NCBI GenBank assembly: GCA_963740055.1
Contig: CAVUCL010000005.1
Location: 930,001 to 994,000, forward strand
Length of the DNA stretch: 64,000 nucleotides
Direction of reading: 5' to 3'
Origin: WHSW01 sp963740055
Lineage (GTDB): Bacteria > Actinomycetota > Thermoleophilia > Solirubrobacterales > 70-9
The notes beneath the pieces are model-generated. The model had not been told where the DNA came from. It made no database searches and saw only the letters and a list, made by a program, of their open reading frames with translations. Positions 42,001-49,800 of this stretch are shown one piece after another (within the stretch, counting starts at the first letter, position 1; every line of letters begins with the position of its first letter). The position numbers and the translations under genes are program-made.

Positions 42001-45000
42001 TCAGGTTGACGCGATCGCGTGCGCCGTCCGCCGCGCCAGCGCCATGATCGTCAGCATCGGGTTGGTCCCCGATGGAGAGGGGAAGGCGCTTGCGTCGCCG
42101 ATCCAGACTCCGGGGACGTCGTGGAGCTGGCCGTTCGGGTCGGCGACCGAGGTCGCCGGGTCGGCGCCCATCCGGCAGGAGCCCATCTGGTGGGCGGAGA
42201 AGAGGCCGAACTCGCGCGGCGCGATCGGGTGCGAGAGGACGTCGGCGACGAACGCGTCGAGGTCCTCGCCGCGCCGCCAGTCGCCCGCCTTGCGGGCGCT
42301 GCCGACGATCTCCTCCGCCCCGGCCGCCTCGTGGATGCGGATCAGGGTCTCGACCCCGGCGCGGATGTTGCGGATGTCGACCTCGTCGGTGATCGGATAG
42401 TGGGTGACCGCATTGCCGGCCTCGTCGACCGAGACCCGGCCGTGGCCCTGCTCGCGGGTGAGGTTGATCAGCGGCGCCGAGCGCGCCCACTCCTTCATTC
42501 GCCGCTTGTGGTCGGCACCCGAGCGCCAGGGCACCGCACCGGCGAACAGGCCGGTGGTCGCCTGGGCGCCCTCGATCAGGAAGCCGTGGCCGTCGCCGAG
42601 GTCGGCGAACTCATGCGAAAGCGCCGCCTGCGGTGGTCCCCAGGACCAGTCCTGGGGCTCGGGGTAGTAGGCGGTCACCGCCGCGGTCGGGTGCAGGCGC
42701 AGGAAGTCGCCGGTCGCCGGCCCGCCGATCTGCGAGCGCAGCAGCAGGGCCGGGGACTCGATCGAGCCACAGGCGACGATCACGGTCGGCGCCCTGACCT
42801 CGAACCGGACCGCGGCGCCGTCGCCGGGCGGCGCCTCGGGGTCGGCGAACACGGCCTCGACCCCGCTCGCGCGCCCGCCGGCGACGAGGACCCGCTCGGC
42901 GCGACAGCCGGCGAGGATCCGGGCGCCGTCGCGCTGCGCGTCGACGAGGTAGGTCTTCGCGGTCGAGAGCTTCGAGCCCGACTGGTCGCCGAAGCCCATG
43001 TAGGCGGCGCTTGCCGGGTCGTAGCGATCGCGGTCGGCGTTGCGCGCGACCCTGCGGAAGTCGTATCCCGCCTCCCTGCATGCCTGCTCGAGGCGCTGGT
43101 GGGGGCCGTTCAGGTCCGAGCAGTCCTCGTTCACCTCGATCCGGGTCGAGACCGCGTCCAGGTGGGCGTCGAACTCGGCGCCGTCGAGCCCCTCGAGCCC
43201 GTGCTCGCGCGCCCACTCGTCGCGGACCCAGTCGTGGGTGCGCAGGCAGTTGGTCCAGTTGACCACCGTCCCACCGCCGACCGCCTTGCCGGCGACGACC
43301 GCGACCTGCCCCTCGGCGGTCGGGAACGGGCCGCCGTTGAGGTACATGCGCTGGTAGGCCGAGAGCTCGAGCTGGTCGAAGTCGCGGTCGTCGTAGTAGC
43401 CGCCCATCTCGAGCACGACCACGGAGCTGCCCGCCGCCGCGAGCTCGGCGGCGATCACGCCGCCGCCGGCGCCCGAGCCGACGACGCAGACGTCGGCCTC
43501 GATCGTCTCGCCCGCCGCGGGGCGGTCGATCGTCAGCGGGCGCTCGCGGTCCGGGGGCGGAGAGATCGGACCCGGGTATCCGATCGCGTCCCAGGTCGGG
43601 TTGCGGCCGGTGCCGAGGTCCGGCAGCGCGTAGAACAGGGTCTTCGCCAGCGCCCGCAGGGTCGTCAGCCCGGCGAGCGCCTCGGGACTCTGGTCCGAGA
43701 ACCCGTGCACGATCTGCTCGCGCAGGTCGAGCGGCGTCGCCGCCGCCATCCCGCTCTCGGCGAGCGCGTCGAGCAGCTCGCGCAGGCCGGTCACCTGCTC
43801 GTCGGTGAGCTGGTTCTGAAGCAGCGCGACCTCGACCCCCTCGGGGACCGCGGCGATCGACGCCGAGCGCGCCCAGAAGCCGTGCTCGTCATCCTCGCCC
43901 GGAGGCGGATCGAGGGCCGGGATGAAGGTGTCGCAGAGCGCCGCCAGGGTCGACCGCTGCCGATCGTCGAACAACTCGCTGGTCGCCAGCGCGGCGAAGG
44001 TGTCGCCGATCGTCGCGCTCACCTGGGCGTCGTAGGGGAAGTGATGGGCGTCGCGCGAGGGCGCGTAGCCGGGGGTGACCATCAGCGACTGGCGCTTCGT
44101 GTACTTGCGGATCCCCTCGGGTCCGTGGCGCGAGCCGAGTCCCGAGGCCTTCCAGCCGCCCATCGGCAGCTCGAGCGCCGCGTAGTTGAGCTGCGCGTCG
44201 TTGACGATCGCGGTCCCCGCCTCGACCCGCCGGGCGACCGCCTCGCCGCGCTCGTGGTCGCGCGTCCAGACCGAGGCCTGGAGCCCGTAGGGACCGTCGT
44301 TGGCGAGCTCGATCGCCTGCTCGGCGTCGCGCACCCGCATCACCGGCAGGGTCGGGCCGAACGTCTCCTCGACCATGCAGCGCATCGAGTGGTCGACGTC
44401 GGCGAGCACCGTCGGGCGGTAGAAGCGGCCCGGGCCCTCGCCGCGCTCGCCGCCGGTGACCACGCGGGCGCCCTTGTCGACCGCGTCGCGGACGTGCGCC
44501 TCGATCAGCTCGATCTGGGGCGGGAAGATGATCGCGCCGACGTCGACCGAGCCCGGCGCTCCGGGCGGGCCCTGGCGCAGCGCCTCGACCTTGTCCGTGA
44601 CCCGCTCGAGGAACTCGTCGTGGACGGCGTCCTCGACGTAGATCCGCTCGACCGAGATGCAGACCTGGCCCGAGTTGTTGAGCCCGTAGGAGACGGCGGC
44701 GTTCGCGGCCCGCTCGAGGTCGGCGTCGGCGAGCACGATCATCGGGTCCTTGCCGCCGAGCTCGAGGCTGACCGGGGTCAGCGTCGCCGCCGCCTGCGCC
44801 ATCACCTTCTTGCCGGTCTCGACCGAGCCGGTGAACATGACGAAGTCGACCTCGTCGACGAGCGCGGCGCCGGTCTCGCCGCGCCCGGTCGCGACCGCGA
44901 ACACGTCCTCCGGGAGACCGGAGTCGGCGAGCATCTCGGCGAGCACGATCGAGGTCAGCGGGGTCACCTCGGAGGGCTTGAGCACGACGGCGTTGCCGGC

Positions 45001-45489
45001 GGCGAGCGCCGGGATGCAGTCGCCGAACGAGTTGTTGAGCGGGTAGTTCCATGGGCCGATCACGCCGACGACCCCGAGCGGCGCGTAGCGGACGACGAGC
45101 TTGCGGCCGCGGACGAACGGCGAGGCGGACTCGATCCGCTCGTCGGCGAGGTAGGCGGGCGCCTGGCGGGCCCAGAACTCGAGCGCCGAGAGCCCGTAGG
45201 AGAGCTCGGCGAACTGGGTCTCGTCGAGCGGCCGCCCGGTCTCGGCCGAGATCGTGCCGACGACCCGCTCGGCGTTCGCGACCAGCCACCGGCGGGCGGC
45301 GAGCAGCACCTCGGCGCGGGCCTCGAAGCCCGCCCGCTCCCACCCCGGCTGCGCCGCGCGCGCCCGGGCGACCAGCGCGCGGACCTCGTCCGCTCCGAGC
45401 TCCGGCACCGTGCCGAGCGTCTCGCCGGTGGCGGGATTCTCGACCGCGATCGCGCCGGCGGCGGCCTCGACGCTCCCCTGGTCGGCCAT
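42001..45489 (-). CDS. Bifunctional aldehyde dehydrogenase-GMC alcohol oxidase fusion
   Basis: One uninterrupted 1162-aa frame. Residues 1-490 are an aldehyde dehydrogenase (GPWNYPLNNSFGDC, LELGGKDP with general base Glu near 241, catalytic Cys near 276 in NSGQVCISVERIY, EETFGPTLPV). The next segment (RQRSTLAALCDTFIPALDP) is the N-terminus of long-chain-alcohol oxidases. The GMC flavoprotein follows with FAD motif VVGSGAGGGVIAAELAAAG near 671 and the C-terminal HQMGSCRMGADPA and GTNPMLTIMALA. The pair would take a primary alcohol to aldehyde to acid in one chain. Long-chain alcohol is the likely substrate. No stop separates the halves; a GTG near the junction could give a separate oxidase. 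Confidence 0.87.
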   Translation of the reverse strand: MADQGSVEAAAGAIAVENPATGETLGTVPELGADEVRALVARARAAQPGWERAGFEARAEVLLAARRWLVANAERVVGTISAETGRPLDETQFAELSYGLSALEFWARQAPAYLADERIESASPFVRGRKLVVRYAPLGVVGVIGPWNYPLNNSFGDCIPALAAGNAVVLKPSEVTPLTSIVLAEMLADSGLPEDVFAVATGRGETGAALVDEVDFVMFTGSVETGKKVMAQAAATLTPVSLELGGKDPMIVLADADLERAANAAVSYGLNNSGQVCISVERIYVEDAVHDEFLERVTDKVEALRQGPPGAPGSVDVGAIIFPPQIELIEAHVRDAVDKGARVVTGGERGEGPGRFYRPTVLADVDHSMRCMVEETFGPTLPVMRVRDAEQAIELANDGPYGLQASVWTRDHERGEAVARRVEAGTAIVNDAQLNYAALELPMGGWKASGLGSRHGPEGIRKYTKRQSLMVTPGYAPSRDAHHFPYDAQVSATIGDTFAALATSELFDDRQRSTLAALCDTFIPALDPPPGEDDEHGFWARSASIAAVPEGVEVALLQNQLTDEQVTGLRELLDALAESGMAAATPLDLREQIVHGFSDQSPEALAGLTTLRALAKTLFYALPDLGTGRNPTWDAIGYPGPISPPPDRERPLTIDRPAAGETIEADVCVVGSGAGGGVIAAELAAAGSSVVVLEMGGYYDDRDFDQLELSAYQRMYLNGGPFPTAEGQVAVVAGKAVGGGTVVNWTNCLRTHDWVRDEWAREHGLEGLDGAEFDAHLDAVSTRIEVNEDCSDLNGPHQRLEQACREAGYDFRRVARNADRDRYDPASAAYMGFGDQSGSKLSTAKTYLVDAQRDGARILAGCRAERVLVAGGRASGVEAVFADPEAPPGDGAAVRFEVRAPTVIVACGSIESPALLLRSQIGGPATGDFLRLHPTAAVTAYYPEPQDWSWGPPQAALSHEFADLGDGHGFLIEGAQATTGLFAGAVPWRSGADHKRRMKEWARSAPLINLTREQGHGRVSVDEAGNAVTHYPITDEVDIRNIRAGVETLIRIHEAAGAEEIVGSARKAGDWRRGEDLDAFVADVLSHPIAPREFGLFSAHQMGSCRMGADPATSVADPNGQLHDVPGVWIGDASAFPSPSGTNPMLTIMALARRTAHAIAST

Positions 45490-46460
45490 GTCGACGAGTC
45501 TATGCGACCGAGTGCGGCGCGATCGAGCGCGGTGTCGTCCTCGATCACCTCGGTCCCGGCCATGCGATCGGCCCACGAGCGCCGTCGATCGTCGAAGGCG
45601 AGGACGAGGAAGCCGATTCCGAGGCTGAGGATCGAGAGCCCGGTGCCGATCACGCGGCGGAAGGCGCGGCGGGCGCCGATGTGGCGCTCGCCGTCGACGT
45701 CGAGGCGGATCGAGAGGAAGCGCATCCCGGGCGTCTGGCCGGCGAGCGACCAGAAGAAGCCGAGGTATGCCGCGCCGGCGGCGATCCACAGCGCGGCACC
45801 GAGGGCGAGCTGCCATCCCGAGGTGCTGGAGTCGTCGCCGAGCACGCCCCCGATCGTGAGCCCGAAGATCGCCGAGATCCCGAGGAAGACCAGGTTGAGG
45901 AAGGCGCCGTCGGCGGCGGCCGCGACCGCCCTGGTGACGAGCCCGACCTCGGTCGCGGGCTCGGTGCGCTGCGGCCGCCCGCGCAGGCGGCGCGCGACCC
46001 GGTCGATGACCGCGTCGAAGCGGTCGGCGATCTCGCGGATCTGGCGGCCGATGTCCTGGATCAGGCCGAAGCCCTGCGACGCGATCGCCGCTCGCACCTC
46101 CGGCGCCTCGGCGATCCGCTCGACCAGCTTCTGCGCCTCGTCGGAGGCGAGCAGCCGATCCCAGACATGGTCGACGAGCTCCGAGTCGAGCACGCGGACG
46201 GCGGCGCGCTCGACCGCCGGGCTCGAGAGCGTGCGTTCGAAGGCGTCCTGGGCCGCGTCGCTCTCGAGCACGCGGATGATCGCCCGTTCGACCGCCGGGC
46301 TCTCGAGCGCGCGCACGATCGCCTCCTCGGTCGTGCGCTCGACCGCCCCGTCGATCCCGGTCGCCGCAGCGACCCGCTCGGCTCCCCGGGCGCCGATCCC
46401 GAGCAGCCGCCCGGGCAGCGGGCGACGCGGGTCGCGCGGCTGTGGCTGGTCGGGCGCCAT
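45060..46460 (-). CDS. RDD-family membrane protein, 3' end unresolved
   Basis: The N-terminal about 150 residues contain helical repeats ALESPAVERAIIRVLES and LSSPAVERAAVRVLDS, then an RDD domain (three to four membrane helices; SLAGQTPGMRFLSIRLDVDG and DDRRRSWADRMAGTEVIEDD). The conserved part ends near 45515. The frame has no stop there and runs another 430 nt through the start of the next gene as a Ser/Arg/Pro-rich sequence, which is surely not real protein. A TAG in the +1 frame at 45500-45502 would end the gene 11 nt before the next ATG, so a one-base indel is likely. It is the first gene of the RDD/ALDH-GMC/MMPL operon. Function unknown. Confidence 0.65.
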   Translation of the reverse strand: MAPDQPQPRDPRRPLPGRLLGIGARGAERVAAATGIDGAVERTTEEAIVRALESPAVERAIIRVLESDAAQDAFERTLSSPAVERAAVRVLDSELVDHVWDRLLASDEAQKLVERIAEAPEVRAAIASQGFGLIQDIGRQIREIADRFDAVIDRVARRLRGRPQRTEPATEVGLVTRAVAAAADGAFLNLVFLGISAIFGLTIGGVLGDDSSTSGWQLALGAALWIAAGAAYLGFFWSLAGQTPGMRFLSIRLDVDGERHIGARRAFRRVIGTGLSILSLGIGFLVLAFDDRRRSWADRMAGTEVIEDDTALDRAALGRIDSSTWPTRGASRPPPARSRSRIPPPARRSARCRSSERTRSARWSPGRARRSRGGSGRASRPAPRCCSPPAGGWSRTPSGSSARSRPRPGGRSTRPSSPSSPTGSRRSSSGPARRPPTSPTSGSSPPRRSSAAASSSSATRRSGSSA

Positions 46461-46531
46461 CGGCAGGATGGTCGCGCCCGCGACGGTCGGAACCGCCGAC
46501 CGGCCGCCAGGCGGCCTGCGACGATGGCGCC

Positions 46532-47683
46532 GTGCGCACCGCGATCGTCTCGGACATGCACCTGGGCGCCGGCTCGGGCGCCGACCTGTTGCGCCGGCCC
46601 GAGTTCGCGCCCCGGCTGCTCGCGGCGCTCGAGGGCGCCGACCGGGTCGTCCTGCTCGGCGACGTGCTCGAGCTTCGCGACCGCCCGCTCGCCGACGTGC
46701 TCGCCGACTCGCGCGAGTTCATCGGCCAGCTCGGCGAGGTGGTCGACGACGGCGAGCTGGTGATCGTCGCCGGCAACCACGACCACCACCTGGCCGAGCG
46801 CTGGCTCGAGCGGGTCGGCCTCGACGGCGGGGGCCAGCTCGGCCTCGAGCAGCGCTTCGCGCCCGGCGACGGCGCGCTCGGCGCACTCGCCGGGCAGGCC
46901 GGGAGGGTCGCGGTCGAGGCCGCGTACCCGGGCCTGTGGGTCCGCGACGGTGTCTACGCCACCCACGGGCACTTCCTCGACCGCCATCTCACCGTGCCGA
47001 CGTTCGAGCGCCTCGGGATCGCGGTGGTCGAGCGGATCCTCGGCATCCCCCCGGGTGGGCCCGACCCGCTCGCCCCGCCCGACGACCCCGAGGTCGGGGA
47101 GATCGAGGAGTACGAGCGGGTCCTGACCCCGGTCTACGCGTTCCTGTTCCAGCTCGCCCAGTCGGGCAGCGGCGGGCGCTCGTCGAGCGCCAGCCCCTCG
47201 ATGCGGATCTGGAGCGCGCTCGGCGGCGGCGAGACCCGAGCCGCGCGCCTGCGCGGCTGGCTGCTGGGCTCGGTCGCGGTCCCGGGGGCGGTCGGGATCG
47301 CGAACCGGCTCGGCCTCGGGCCGGTGCGCGCCGACCTCTCCCCGGGGGCGATCACCCGCGCGGCGCTGCTCGCGCTCGGCGAGGTGATCGAGCGGCTCGC
47401 GATCGACGCCGAGCACGTCGTCTTCGGCCACACCCATCGGCGCGGTCCGTTCGGCGACGAGCCGGGCTGGAGCGCCGGCACGACGCGCCTCTGGAACACC
47501 GGCAGCTGGGTGCACTCGCCGGCGCTGCTGCGGGCGACGGCCGCCGAGAGCCCCTACTGGCCGGGCACCGTCTGCTTCGTCGGCGACACCGGCGAGCCCG
47601 AGCTCGTCCACCTGCTCGACGACCTCGAGCGCGGCGACCTCGGCCGCGGCGACATGCGCGGCGAGGAGGGCTCGGGCGTCTAG
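46532..47683 (+). CDS. Calcineurin-like metallophosphoesterase
   Basis: 383-aa cytosolic phosphoesterase with the complete di-metal site: SDMHLGAG (residues 7-14), GDVLELRD near 45, GNHDHH near 81, GHFLDRH near 149 and FGHTHRRG near 306. The long insert (about 165-290) is atypical of small phosphoesterases and rather hydrophobic at GWLLGSVAVPGAVGIANRL. The arrangement resembles LpxH-like and UDP-diacylglucosamine hydrolase-type enzymes, but the organism probably lacks lipid A, so the substrate is open. GTG 46532 encodes VRTAIVSDMHL and places the first motif correctly. It is divergent from RDD. Confidence 0.85.
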   Translation: MRTAIVSDMHLGAGSGADLLRRPEFAPRLLAALEGADRVVLLGDVLELRDRPLADVLADSREFIGQLGEVVDDGELVIVAGNHDHHLAERWLERVGLDGGGQLGLEQRFAPGDGALGALAGQAGRVAVEAAYPGLWVRDGVYATHGHFLDRHLTVPTFERLGIAVVERILGIPPGGPDPLAPPDDPEVGEIEEYERVLTPVYAFLFQLAQSGSGGRSSSASPSMRIWSALGGGETRAARLRGWLLGSVAVPGAVGIANRLGLGPVRADLSPGAITRAALLALGEVIERLAIDAEHVVFGHTHRRGPFGDEPGWSAGTTRLWNTGSWVHSPALLRATAAESPYWPGTVCFVGDTGEPELVHLLDDLERGDLGRGDMRGEEGSGV

Positions 47684-47688
47684 GTCTC

Positions 47689-47694
47689 TAGCCT
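47689..47694 (+). promoter_or_regulatory. -10 element TAGCCT of the four-helix membrane protein gene
   Basis: TAGCCT is followed by 7 nt and the GTG start at 47702. Confidence 0.45.
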
Positions 47695-47701
47695 CTCGCG
47701 G

Positions 47702-48142
47702 GTGACCGCGCTCGCCCGCGCCAACCTGGTCCTGTTCGCGCTGCTCGCCGCGCACACGCTCGACCATGCGCTCAACCAGCCGGCCCGCGATCTGCCCGTC
47801 ACCGGCAGCGCCGTCGGCGTCGCCGGGTTCGCGATCGTCGCCGCCTCGAGCGTGCTCGCGATCCGCCGCAGCGCGCTCGCCCCGTCGGCAAGCGCGCTCG
47901 TCGGCGCCGCGACCGCGATCGGCCTCGTCGCCGTCCACGTCCTCCCCGCCTGGAGCGAGCCGATCAGCGATCCCTACTGGGACTTCTCGGCCGACGCGAT
48001 CTCGTGGGCGAGCCTGGCGCTGACCTTCGCCGCCGCCGTCTACCTCGCCGTCGCCGGGTTGCGGGCTCGCAATGTCACATCCGCGGATGAGCCATCGCCA
48101 CGCGTAGAATCGCCCGCGTGGCGCGGCGAGACGACGAGCTGA
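47702..48142 (+). CDS. Small four-helix membrane protein
   Basis: 146-aa hydrophobic protein with four helices (residues about 7-23, 36-55, 62-80, 102-120). The pattern TLDHALNQPARDLPVTG follows helix 1, and VAVHVLPAWSEPISDPYWDF precedes the last helix. The His and Asp residues at the membrane edge could be functional, but no family is recognised. A polar tail follows helix 4. The 3' end overlaps the MerR gene by 25 nt in another frame, though MerR has its own -10 element. Function unknown. Confidence 0.65.
   Translation: MTALARANLVLFALLAAHTLDHALNQPARDLPVTGSAVGVAGFAIVAASSVLAIRRSALAPSASALVGAATAIGLVAVHVLPAWSEPISDPYWDFSADAISWASLALTFAAAVYLAVAGLRARNVTSADEPSPRVESPAWRGETTS
48105..48110 (+). promoter_or_regulatory. 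-10 element TAGAAT of the MerR gene
   Basis: TAGAAT, close to the TATAAT consensus, is followed by 7 nt and the GTG at 48118. It lies inside the end of the upstream coding region. Confidence 0.55.
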
Positions 48143-48876
48143 CGATCGACGAGCTCGCGCGGCGCACCGGAATGACGGTGCGCAACATCCGCGCCCACCA
48201 GTCGCGCGGCCTGCTGCCCGCGCCCCAGGTTCGCGGCCGCACCGGCTACTACGGGGCCGAGCACGAGGCGCGGATCGAGCTGATCCGCGAGCTGCAGGCG
48301 GACGGCTTCAAGCTCGAGGCGATCAAGCGCCTGGTCGAGAGCGCCGGCGGCTCGAGCGAGGAGGTGCTGCGATTCACCCGCACGGTCAAGGCGCCGTTCG
48401 AGGACGAGCAGCCCCAGATCGTGACCGCCGACGAGATGGCGGCGCGCTGGCAGGCGGGCGACGCCGCGCCGCAGCTGCTGCGCAAGGCGGAGCGGCTCGG
48501 CATCCTGCGCTCGCTCGGCGACGGCAACTTCGAGGAGCTGAGCCCGACCCTCGGCCGCGCCAGCGCCGAGCTCGCGGCGCTTGGGATCCCGGCGCAGGCG
48601 GCGCTCGACGTCGCCGCGACCCTGCGCAAGCACTCGGACGCGGTCGCGAAGACCTTCGTCGAGTTGTTCATCCGCCAGATCTGGAAGCCGTTCGAGGACC
48701 AGGGAAGCCCGGAGCAGGACCTGCCGGCGGTCCGCGACGCGATCGAGCGCCTGCGCCCGCTCGCCTCCGACGCGCTGCTGGCGATGTTCCAGCTCGTGAT
48801 GACCGAGGCGGTCGAGGAGCGGATGGGCCGCGAGATCGCGCGGATCGAGAAGCGCGCCGCCTCGCGCAAGCGCTAG
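48118..48876 (+). CDS. MerR-family transcriptional regulator
   Basis: 252-aa regulator. The N-terminal winged HTH is LTIDELARRTGMTVRNIRAH with QSRGLLPAP and RTGYYGAEHEARIELIREL. A linker helix and a long helical effector domain follow (about residues 80-250), ending in a basic RIEKRAASRKR tail. There is no metal-binding cysteine set, so it is not a MerR/ZntR metal sensor; a small-molecule or protein ligand is more likely. Its stop overlaps that of the convergent hydrolase at CTAG. The divergent acyl-CoA dehydrogenase/hydrolase region next door is a plausible target, unproven. Confidence 0.85.
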   Translation: MARRDDELTIDELARRTGMTVRNIRAHQSRGLLPAPQVRGRTGYYGAEHEARIELIRELQADGFKLEAIKRLVESAGGSSEEVLRFTRTVKAPFEDEQPQIVTADEMAARWQAGDAAPQLLRKAERLGILRSLGDGNFEELSPTLGRASAELAALGIPAQAALDVAATLRKHSDAVAKTFVELFIRQIWKPFEDQGSPEQDLPAVRDAIERLRPLASDALLAMFQLVMTEAVEERMGREIARIEKRAASRKR

Positions 48877-49778
48877 CTAACGACGCCGACGGCGAGCCGT
48901 TCGCGGATCGTCGAGGTGTCGAGCTCCGCCGGCTCGGTCGCGGCGACGAACTCGGCGAGCAGGCGCGAGAACTCGCGCGGGCGCTCGAGCTGGGGGAAGT
49001 GGCCGACACCGTCGAAGACCTCGAACCGGCTCCCGGGCATCGCCGCGTGCGCGGTGCGGCCGTGGTCGACCGGGATGATCGGGTCGGCGGCGCCCCAGAC
49101 GATCAGCGAGGGCACCGACTCGGCGAGGTAGAGGCGGTCGAGCGCGCTGACCCGCTGGCCGCCGGCGTCGAGCACCGCCCGCATCGTCTCGATGAACGCC
49201 GAGCGCGCCTCGGCGTCGCCGAGCGAGGCGTAGCCCCGGGCGACCTCGGCGAGGTCGGTCCCGGCGCGCAGGCGCATGAGGTCGAGCGCGCGGCCCACCG
49301 CCATCCCGGCACCGAGCACCCGCGCGTGGGTGAGCAGCGGCAGCACGAGCTCGGACCCGGGCAGGGTCGCGGCCCGCAGCAGCGGGTGCACCTCGCGTCC
49401 GAGGCCGCCGCTGGAGACGAGGACGAGCCGCTCGCAGCGCTCCGGGAACTGGTAGGCGAACTGCATCGCGATCCCGCCGCCGAGCGAATGCCCGACGATC
49501 GTCGCGCGGTCGTGGCCGAGGGCGACCATCGTGTCGCGGACCGCGCTCGCGTAGGCGCCGAGCGAGTAGTCCCCGCGCGGCTTCGCCGACTCGCCGTGGC
49601 CGAGCAGGTCCGGCGCCAGCAGCCGGTGGCCGGACTCGAGCTCGTCGATCGCCGGCTCCCACTGGTCCGAGCGCCCGGTGATCCCGTGGATGAGCACGAT
49701 CAGCGGACCGTCGCCGCGCTCGCGGAAGCAGACCCGGTGGCCGTGGAGCTCGATCTCGCGCTGGGTTGACATAGTCAT
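48873..49778 (-). CDS. Alpha/beta-hydrolase
   Basis: 301-aa cytosolic hydrolase of the esterase/meta-cleavage hydrolase group. The oxyanion motif is VLIHGITGRSDQWE (residues 28-41), nucleophile Ser near 96 in TIVGHSLGGGIAMQFAY, Asp in WGAADPIIPVDHG and His in GVGHFPQLERP. All catalytic residues are present and the length is normal. It is divergent from the acyl-CoA dehydrogenase gene with only 22 nt between the start codons, so the two promoters overlap. A TTGACT box on its strand at 49816-49811 may belong to it, but no good -10 is spaced correctly. Substrate unknown. Confidence 0.85.
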   Translation of the reverse strand: MTMSTQREIELHGHRVCFRERGDGPLIVLIHGITGRSDQWEPAIDELESGHRLLAPDLLGHGESAKPRGDYSLGAYASAVRDTMVALGHDRATIVGHSLGGGIAMQFAYQFPERCERLVLVSSGGLGREVHPLLRAATLPGSELVLPLLTHARVLGAGMAVGRALDLMRLRAGTDLAEVARGYASLGDAEARSAFIETMRAVLDAGGQRVSALDRLYLAESVPSLIVWGAADPIIPVDHGRTAHAAMPGSRFEVFDGVGHFPQLERPREFSRLLAEFVAATEPAELDTSTIRERLAVGVVS

Positions 49779-49795
49779 CGGATAACCCTTACCCT
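49766..49795 (+). promoter_or_regulatory. Candidate promoter of the acyl-CoA dehydrogenase gene
   Basis: Consensus -35 TTGACA (49766-49771), 18-nt spacer and -10-like TACCCT (49790-49795), 5 nt before ATG 49801. The same region holds the palindrome GATGTtACATC (49800-49810), a possible operator. Confidence 0.4.
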
Positions 49796-49800
49796 TAACG

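Noticed and set aside
42019..47691. 1890-codon plus-strand open frame opposite the RDD/ALDH-GMC genes
   Set aside because: Arg/Gly/Asp-rich antisense shadow of strongly supported minus-strand genes; typical of very high GC DNA and with no family motifs.
49779..49800. Clear promoter for the divergent alpha/beta hydrolase
   Set aside because: A TTGACT box exists on the minus strand, but no TAnnnT hexamer lies at 16-19 nt spacing.
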